From positions 186,001 to 250,000 of the forward strand of contig CAVSEY010000018.1 of NCBI GenBank assembly GCA_963727035.1: a stretch of 64,000 nt of DNA, read 5' to 3'. The translations under genes and the position numbers were made by a program. The stretch's first letter is position 1; every line of letters starts with the position of its first letter. The DNA comes from Rhodoblastus sp963727035 (GTDB lineage: Bacteria; Pseudomonadota; Alphaproteobacteria; Rhizobiales; Beijerinckiaceae). Positions 59,143 to 64,000 of the stretch are shown here, in pieces. The notes under the pieces were generated by a model. The model was not told the origin of the DNA, searched no databases, and saw only the letters and a program-made list of their open reading frames with translations.

Positions 59143-59439
59143 ATGGGTCTTGGACGCGAACAGACGGTCGAAATCTTCGACGACCCGCTCTACCTGCCGG
59201 GCGCCAAGGTGGTGTCGCTCAAACATATCCGCAACGACGGCACCTATCCGCTCAAGGACATCGGCGAGATCATCGTGCGCAAGGGCGATGTCGGCTATGT
59301 GCGCGACATCGGCACATTCCTCCAGCAATTCTACATCTACGCGGTCGAATGGGTCGAACGCGGAACCATCGTCGGGATGCGCGGCAAGGAGCTGAAGCCC
59401 TACGAACCTCCAACGCAACAGAAAGGCGTTACGCCATGA
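59143..59439 (+). CDS. nifZ: NifZ
   Basis: 98 residues. Matches NifZ: start FDDPLYLPGAKVVSLKHIRNDGTYP, then VRKGDVGYVRDIGTFLQQFYIYAVEW. NifZ helps mature the P-cluster of the MoFe protein. Its stop overlaps nifT (ATGA). Confidence 0.93.
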   Translation: MGLGREQTVEIFDDPLYLPGAKVVSLKHIRNDGTYPLKDIGEIIVRKGDVGYVRDIGTFLQQFYIYAVEWVERGTIVGMRGKELKPYEPPTQQKGVTP

Positions 59440-59651
59440 AGGTCATGATCCGCTCCACGCCGAAAGGCCTGTCCGCCTATGTGCCGAAAAAGGACCTCGA
59501 AGAGGCGATCGTCTCCACCGAGCGCGATCCGATCTGGGGCGGCAAGATCACGCTGAAGAACGGCTGGATCCTGCTTCTTCCCGACATGCCGGCGGACACC
59601 AAGCTGCCGGTGACAGTCGAAGCGAAAAAACTGGAATCGGCCAATGCTTGA
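59436..59651 (+). CDS. nifT: NifT/FixU
   Basis: 71 residues from ATG 59436. MKVMIRSTPKGLSAYVPKKDLEE, WGGKITLKNGW and a C-terminal basic part are typical. Small nif-linked protein of unknown exact role. The stop overlaps the next ATG. Confidence 0.93.
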   Translation: MKVMIRSTPKGLSAYVPKKDLEEAIVSTERDPIWGGKITLKNGWILLLPDMPADTKLPVTVEAKKLESANA

Positions 59652-60510
59652 GCCCCCCCTTCCCGTCTCCGCCAGCCTGCCGGAACCCGGCTGGCTGATC
59701 GACGAAATCGCCGCCGGCCTGAAGGACGGCGCGCTGATTCCCTATATCGGTCCCGGCGTATTCGCCGCTTCCGACGTCACGAGCGAGGCGCCGACGACGC
59801 CGGAAGCTGTCGCCGCCGCGCTGCATCTGCGCGCGCCGGCGCCGGGGCGCATCCGCACCAATATGTGGGGCGTGGCGCAATTCATCGAACAGCGTCGCCA
59901 CCGCAAGACGCTGACCGTCTTCATGGCCGACATTTTCGCTCACGAGGCGACGCCGACGCCGCTGCACCGCGCGCTGGCGAGGCTGAAAGACCTGAAGCTG
60001 ATCGTCGACGTCTGGTACGATTCCGCCATGCGCCGGGCCTTGGACGGGCGCGCCGACTGGCGCGAAATCCAGGGTATTTCGCGCGCGCTGGAATTTTCGG
60101 ACATCTGGTACAAGGCCTATTCTCCCTCCGGAGAGCAGATCGCGTCCGACGCGCCGGCGCAAGGCGGCCTGCTGCTCTACAAGCCGCATGGCGGCGTCAC
60201 GCCGGCGAAGAATTTTCTCGTCGCCGATTCCGACTATGTCGAGGTTCTGACCGAAATCGACATCCAGACGCCGATCCCGGCCGCCGTGAAGGAAATCCGC
60301 GCGACGCGCGGCTTCGTCTTCATCGGCTGCCGCTTCCATGACCAGATGCTGCGCACCTATGCGCGCCAGATCGCGAAATATTCCGCCGGCCCGAACTACA
60401 TTCTTGTCGGTCCCGAAAAATTGACCCGCAACGAAACGAAGTTCCTGAAGGAAATGAACATGATTGTCGTGAAGGCCCCGCTGGCGGATCTGGTCGACAA
60501 ACTGGGGTGA
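59644..60510 (+). CDS. SIR2-like protein linked to nif genes
   Basis: 288 residues from ATG 59644. It resembles the SIR2-2 group: ALIPYIGPGVFA for the NAD-binding loop, YKPHGG with the catalytic-type His, and RGFVFIGCRFHDQML near residue 218. The usual GAGIS motif is replaced by IGPGVF, so NAD use is uncertain. Same operon as nifB-nifT. Known next to nif genes in other alphaproteobacteria; role not established. Confidence 0.75.
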   Translation: MLEPPLPVSASLPEPGWLIDEIAAGLKDGALIPYIGPGVFAASDVTSEAPTTPEAVAAALHLRAPAPGRIRTNMWGVAQFIEQRRHRKTLTVFMADIFAHEATPTPLHRALARLKDLKLIVDVWYDSAMRRALDGRADWREIQGISRALEFSDIWYKAYSPSGEQIASDAPAQGGLLLYKPHGGVTPAKNFLVADSDYVEVLTEIDIQTPIPAAVKEIRATRGFVFIGCRFHDQMLRTYARQIAKYSAGPNYILVGPEKLTRNETKFLKEMNMIVVKAPLADLVDKLG

Positions 60511-60524
60511 TCGCCCCGAAACGT

Positions 60525-60680
60525 CATGGCGCGCGGAGCGAAGCAACCCACCTCGCAATCTATTGAAAGTTTGCATGGATTGCGTCGCCGCCCATAGCCC
60601 GGCGCTTGCGCCGGGCGACAGCGATCGGCGGCCGCGCAAAGCGCGCCCTATGGGCTCCTCGCAAGGACGCAAACAAAGAA
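60525..60680. repeat. REP-like palindromic repeat
   Basis: GCGGAGCGAAGCAAC at the left and GATTGCGTCG..., GGCTCCTCGCAAGGACGC at the right resemble arms of the dispersed Rhizobiales repeats; an inner CCGGCGCTTGCGCCGG hairpin lies at about 60599-60614. Confidence 0.45.
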
Positions 60681-60681
60681 C

Positions 60682-60711
60682 AGCCCCCGGCGCCAGCGCG
60701 AGCCGGGGGCT
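60682..60711. terminator. Strong terminator between the SIR2 gene and the [2Fe-2S] ferredoxin
   Basis: AGCCCCCGGC (60682-60691) pairs with GCCGGGGGCT (60702-60711), followed by TTTT. Usable by both convergent transcripts. Confidence 0.8.
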
Positions 60712-60723
60712 TTTCCTTTCGCC

Positions 60724-61089
60724 TCAAGCGCCGCCCGGCGCGCCAGAAAACTTCACCAGAATGTCCTGGTCGCGGACGATATATTGGCAGGCGGAGCGCC
60801 AGCGCGGCCCGATATCATCGACTTCGGCGCGGCGAATGTCCTCGGCGGTGATCTTGCCGAGCGACTTGAGCAGAGCCTTTTCCTTCTCGGTCAGCGTCGA
60901 GCCCATGGTCTTGCCGGTCAGGGTGATGACCTCGACCAGGCACGAGCCGCAATTTCCATCCTTGCATTCGAAGGGGATCGGAATCTTGTTGGCCTCGGCC
61001 ACGGCGAGGATGGTCTTGGTGTCGCCCGCGACCGCATAGACGGTCACGTCCTTGTGCAACAGTGGCGACGAAAAGGTGACATTAGGCAT
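60724..61089 (-). CDS. [2Fe-2S] ferredoxin, nif-associated
   Basis: 121 residues from ATG 61089 (AAGGAG upstream). Plant-type ferredoxin with ECKDGNCGSC and a distant Cys in WRSACQ, giving four ligands. Divergent from nifH and under its own sigma-54 promoter, so likely an electron donor for nitrogenase (FdxD-like role). Confidence 0.9.
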   Translation of the reverse strand: MPNVTFSSPLLHKDVTVYAVAGDTKTILAVAEANKIPIPFECKDGNCGSCLVEVITLTGKTMGSTLTEKEKALLKSLGKITAEDIRRAEVDDIGPRWRSACQYIVRDQDILVKFSGAPGGA

Positions 61090-61125
61090 TTTTGGCTCCT
61101 TGGTCCGGATGGACTGGGCCAGCGC

Positions 61126-61141
61126 TGCAAGGCGCGTTCCA
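61126..61141 (-). promoter_or_regulatory. Sigma-54 promoter of the [2Fe-2S] ferredoxin
   Basis: On the minus strand TGGAACG-N4-TTGCA, close to TGGCACG-N4-TTGCW, about 37 bp before the ferredoxin ATG. Confidence 0.65.
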
Positions 61142-61202
61142 GAGGATTTTCCTGTCATTTTCGCCGCCGAACCCTGGCGCCGGACTTCAAACGTGTCGGG
61201 TT

Positions 61203-61218
61203 TGTTGCAGTCGCGACA
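61203..61218. promoter_or_regulatory. NifA site between the ferredoxin and nifH
   Basis: TGTTGCAGTCGCGACA, an exact TGT-N10-ACA. It lies 61 bp upstream of the ferredoxin -24 and 78 bp upstream of the nifH -24, so it can serve both. Confidence 0.75.
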
Positions 61219-61296
61219 CGAGCGTCGAACCGACCGCGCTCAGGCCGCGCGTTTCATGTTATTGTTTTCGCACAATAATTTATTGTCATCGCGATC

Positions 61297-61311
61297 TGGC
61301 ACGGTGGTTGC
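61297..61311 (+). promoter_or_regulatory. Sigma-54 promoter of nifHDK
   Basis: TGGCACG-N4-TTGC, a full match to the consensus, 64 bp before the nifH ATG. Confidence 0.88.
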
Positions 61312-61375
61312 GATCCTCCTGGGCAGAGCGGCGAGATGCTCGCTCTTCAGTTCCATCCGCAACCGGAGACACTCA

Positions 61376-62275
61376 ATGGCTAAGCTCCGTCAGATCGCCT
61401 TTTATGGAAAAGGCGGCATCGGCAAATCCACCACCTCGCAGAACACCCTGGCCGCGCTCGCCGAACTCGGTCAGAAAATCCTCATCGTCGGCTGCGATCC
61501 CAAGGCGGATTCGACCCGCCTGATCCTCAACGCCAAAATGCAGGACACCGTCCTGAGCCTCGCCGCCGAAGCCGGCTCGGTCGAAGACCTCGAACTCGAA
61601 CAGGTCATGAAGGTCGGCTACAAGGACATCAAGTGCACGGAATCCGGCGGCCCGGAGCCGGGCGTCGGCTGCGCCGGCCGCGGCGTCATCACCGCCATCA
61701 ACTTCCTCGAAGAAAACGGCGCCTATGACGACGTGGACTATGTGTCCTACGACGTGCTCGGCGACGTGGTCTGCGGCGGCTTCGCCATGCCGATCCGCGA
61801 GAACAAGGCGCAGGAAATCTACATCGTCATGTCCGGCGAGATGATGGCGCTCTACGCCGCCAACAATATCGCCAAGGGCATTCTGAAATACGCCCATTCC
61901 GGCGGCGTGCGCCTGGGCGGCCTGATCTGCAACGAGCGCCAGACCGACAAGGAGCTGGAATTGGCGGAAGCTCTGGCCGCGCGCCTCGGCTGCACGCTGA
62001 TCCATTTCGTGCCGCGCGACAATATCGTCCAGCACGCCGAGCTGCGCCGTCAGACGGTCATCGAATACGCCCCCGACTCCAAGCAGGCCGACGAATATCG
62101 CCAGCTCGCCAACAAGATCCACGACAATTCCGGCAAGGGCATCATCCCGACCCCGATCACCATGGAAGAGCTGGAGCAGATGCTGCTCGATTTCGGCATC
62201 ATGAAGACCGAAGAGCAGCAGCTCGCCGAGCTGGCCGCCAAGGAAGCCGCCAAGGCCGCCGCCGCCGCGCAGTAA
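61376..62275 (+). CDS. nifH: NifH, nitrogenase iron protein
   Basis: 299 residues from ATG 61376. P-loop GKGGIGKS (residues 9-16), switch regions and the cluster cysteines in GCAGRG and VVCGGFAMP; the conserved Arg for ADP-ribosylation sits in CAGRG. C-terminal tail is Ala/Glu-rich. Intact. Homodimer that passes electrons to NifDK. Confidence 0.98.
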   Translation: MAKLRQIAFYGKGGIGKSTTSQNTLAALAELGQKILIVGCDPKADSTRLILNAKMQDTVLSLAAEAGSVEDLELEQVMKVGYKDIKCTESGGPEPGVGCAGRGVITAINFLEENGAYDDVDYVSYDVLGDVVCGGFAMPIRENKAQEIYIVMSGEMMALYAANNIAKGILKYAHSGGVRLGGLICNERQTDKELELAEALAARLGCTLIHFVPRDNIVQHAELRRQTVIEYAPDSKQADEYRQLANKIHDNSGKGIIPTPITMEELEQMLLDFGIMKTEEQQLAELAAKEAAKAAAAAQ

Positions 62276-62291
62276 GTCGCGCCGCTCACGC

Positions 62292-62315
62292 CCGGCCCCG
62301 CTCCGGCGGGGCCGG
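62292..62315 (+). other. Hairpin between nifH and nifD
   Basis: CCGGCCCCGC (62292-62301) pairs perfectly with GCGGGGCCGG (62306-62315), loop tccg, without a T tract. It may protect the nifH message or partly stop transcription, giving more nifH than nifDK. Confidence 0.5.
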
Positions 62316-62339
62316 CCTAAGCCTTAGCAGGAGAAAGCC

Positions 62340-63867
62340 ATGAGCCTCGATAGCAAAAACGACGGCGCCAAGATGGAAGAACTCATCACGGAGGTCCTCA
62401 CGGCCTATCCGGACAAGTTCGCCAAGCGCCGGAAGAAGCACCTCAACGTCGCCAAGAACACCGAAGAACTCGGCGACGAAGGCAAACCGTTGACCGAATG
62501 CGACGTCAAGTCGAACATCAAGTCGGTTCCCGGCGTCATGACCATTCGCGGCTGCGCCTATGCCGGCTCGAAAGGCGTGGTCTGGGGCCCGATCAAGGAC
62601 ATGGTCCATATCAGCCACGGTCCCGGTCGGCTGCGGACAATATTCCTGGTCGCAGCGCCGCAATTACTACATCGGCAAGACCGGAATCGACACTTTCGTC
62701 ACGATGCAGTTCACCTCCGACTTCCAGGAGCGCGACATTGTGTTCGGCGGCGACAAGAAGCTGGAAAAGATCATCGACGAGATCAACGTCCTGTTCCCGC
62801 TCGCCAAGGGCATCACCATCCAGTCCGAATGTCCGATCGGCCTGATCGGCGACGACATCGAAGCGGTGTCGAAGAAGAAGGCCAAGGAATCCGGCAAGAC
62901 CATCGTTCCGGTCCGCTGCGAAGGCTTCCGCGGCGTGTCGCAGTCGCTCGGCCACCATCTGGCCAATGACGCGGTGCGCGACTGGGTGTTCGACAACAAG
63001 GGCGGCGCCGAACAGACCGACCTCACCGGCTTCCAGCCCTCGCCCTATGACGTCAACGTCATCGGCGACTACAATATCGGCGGCGACGCCTGGGCCTCCC
63101 GCATCCTGCTGGAAGAAATCGGCCTGCGCTGCGTCGGCAACTGGTCCGGCGACGCGACGCTCGCCGAAATCGAGCGCGCCCCGAAGGCCAAGCTCAATCT
63201 CATCCACTGCTACCGGTCGATGAACTACATCTGCCGCCACATGGAAGAGAAATACGGCATCGCCTGGATGGAGTACAACTTCTTCGGCCCCTCGCAGATC
63301 GAGGCGTCCCTGCGCAAGATCGCCAAGCATTTCGGTCCCGAGATCGAAGCCAAGGCGGAAGAGGTCATCGCCAAGTACAAGCCGCTGGTCGATTCCGTGA
63401 AGGAAAAGTACGGCCCGCGTCTGAACGGCAAGACGGTCATGCTCTATGTCGGCGGCCTGCGCCCCCGCCATGTCATCACCGCCTATGAAGACCTCGGCAT
63501 GCAGATCGTCGGCACCGGCTATGAATTCGGTCATGGCGACGACTACCAGCGCACCGGCCATTATGTGAAGGACGGCACGCTGATCTATGACGACGTGACG
63601 GGCTACGAACTGGAAAAGTTCATCGAGACGATCCGTCCCGATCTGGTCGGCTCGGGCATCAAGGAAAAATACCCGGTGCAGAAGATGGGCATCCCGTTCC
63701 GTCAGATGCACAGCTGGGACTATTCCGGCCCCTATCATGGCTATGACGGCTTCGCCATCTTCGCCCGCGACATGGATCTCGCCATCAACAACCCCGTCTG
63801 GGGTCTGATGAAGGCGCCGTGGAAGAAAAAGAGCGAGCCGGCCCCGACTCTCGCCGCCGCCGAATAA
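62340..63867 (+). pseudogene. nifD: NifD, nitrogenase MoFe protein alpha chain, one-base frameshift
   Basis: Should be about 508 residues from ATG 62340 (GCAGGAG upstream). The reading frame is correct up to HISHGP (Pro95), then one extra G at 62625/62626 shifts it; the next frame continues exactly with VGCGQYSW and runs to the stop at 63867. The motif after the lesion contains the P-cluster cysteine (about residue 98). Downstream all typical NifD features are present (CEGFRGVSQSLGHH, NVIGDYNIGGD, RQMHSWDYSGPYHG). As written only about 95 native residues are made. In an otherwise intact nif cluster this is most simply a sequencing error. Confidence 0.9.
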
Positions 63868-63972
63868 GTTTCGGCCGCCGCGTGCGGCCGAAGCCCAAAA
63901 ACCTGAAATCTATCCCGACTCCCTCGCAAGGGCAGCCGTATGGCGCTGCCTTGTCTGAAATGGAGAATTGTC

Positions 63973-64000
63973 ATGCCGCAATCCGCCGATAAGGTGCTCG
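63973..64000 (+). CDS. nifK: NifK start, nitrogenase MoFe protein beta chain (cut by window end)
   Basis: Nine complete codons, MPQSADKVL, match the usual NifK N-terminus. TGGAGAA is the ribosome site, 105 bases after nifD. The gene continues beyond the window. Confidence 0.85.

Noticed and set aside
61264..61282. Second NifA site close to nifH
   Set aside because: The TGT and ACA there are 12 bases apart, not 10.

Overview
This GC-rich window looks like an alphaproteobacterial (Hyphomicrobiales-type) diazotroph chromosome. The placement rests on an alphaproteobacterial NifA with the C-x11-C-x19-C-x4-C linker, sigma-54/NifA promoters, and a nifB-ferredoxin-LRV-nifZ-nifT-SIR2 order. A relative of Methylocystaceae/Beijerinckiaceae fits, but that is inference. 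No rRNA, tRNA, CRISPR array or complete insertion sequence was seen.

Region 1 (1-16.5 kb) is an accessory island. It opens with a type I restriction-modification locus: hsdM, a GIY-YIG/DUF4357 gene, hsdS, and an unrecognised nuclease-like gene. Next come a broken DUF6880-type gene and the remains of a mobilizable element: a relaxase in several frames, an intact mobC-like gene, small element proteins, and a primase/replication protein. Upstream of the replication gene is a cluster of GTTCAAG repeats that resembles an iteron origin. Almost every larger gene between 1.5 and 11 kb carries frameshifts.

Region 2 (16.7-27.5 kb) encodes a complete six-gene Hyf-like membrane complex (hyfBCEFGI). Its large subunit lacks the paired NiFe-binding cysteines, so it looks like a hydrogenase-related ion pump and not a hydrogenase. 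A malic enzyme fragment and an MgtA-type Mg2+ ATPase follow.

Region 3 (27.6-42 kb) is a metal/redox envelope region: three small secreted PepSY proteins, a heavy-metal RND efflux operon (membrane fusion protein frameshifted, pump, DUF3240, TolC), an OmpR-type two-component system, three cytochrome-b-type membrane proteins (one without its heme histidines), and a P1B-5 ATPase with a C-terminal hemerythrin domain. A conserved element of about 60-80 bp occurs three times upstream of the PepSY and cytochrome genes and suggests a regulon.

Region 4 (42-52.3 kb) holds CarS-like, phosphoesterase, SulP, universal stress, PacL-type ATPase and esterase genes, plus a Crp/Fnr regulator fused to a degenerate GGDEF domain with a FixK/FNR box upstream.

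Region 5 (52.6-64 kb) is the nitrogenase region: a YqeB-like gene and modD (molybdenum metabolism), nifA, nifB, ferredoxin, LRV protein, nifZ, nifT, a SIR2-like gene, a divergent [2Fe-2S] ferredoxin, then nifH, nifD and the first codons of nifK. nifD has a one-base insertion just before the P-cluster cysteine motif. The genes from 16.7 to 64 kb are otherwise nearly all intact, so the nifD and efflux lesions stand out and need checking against reads.
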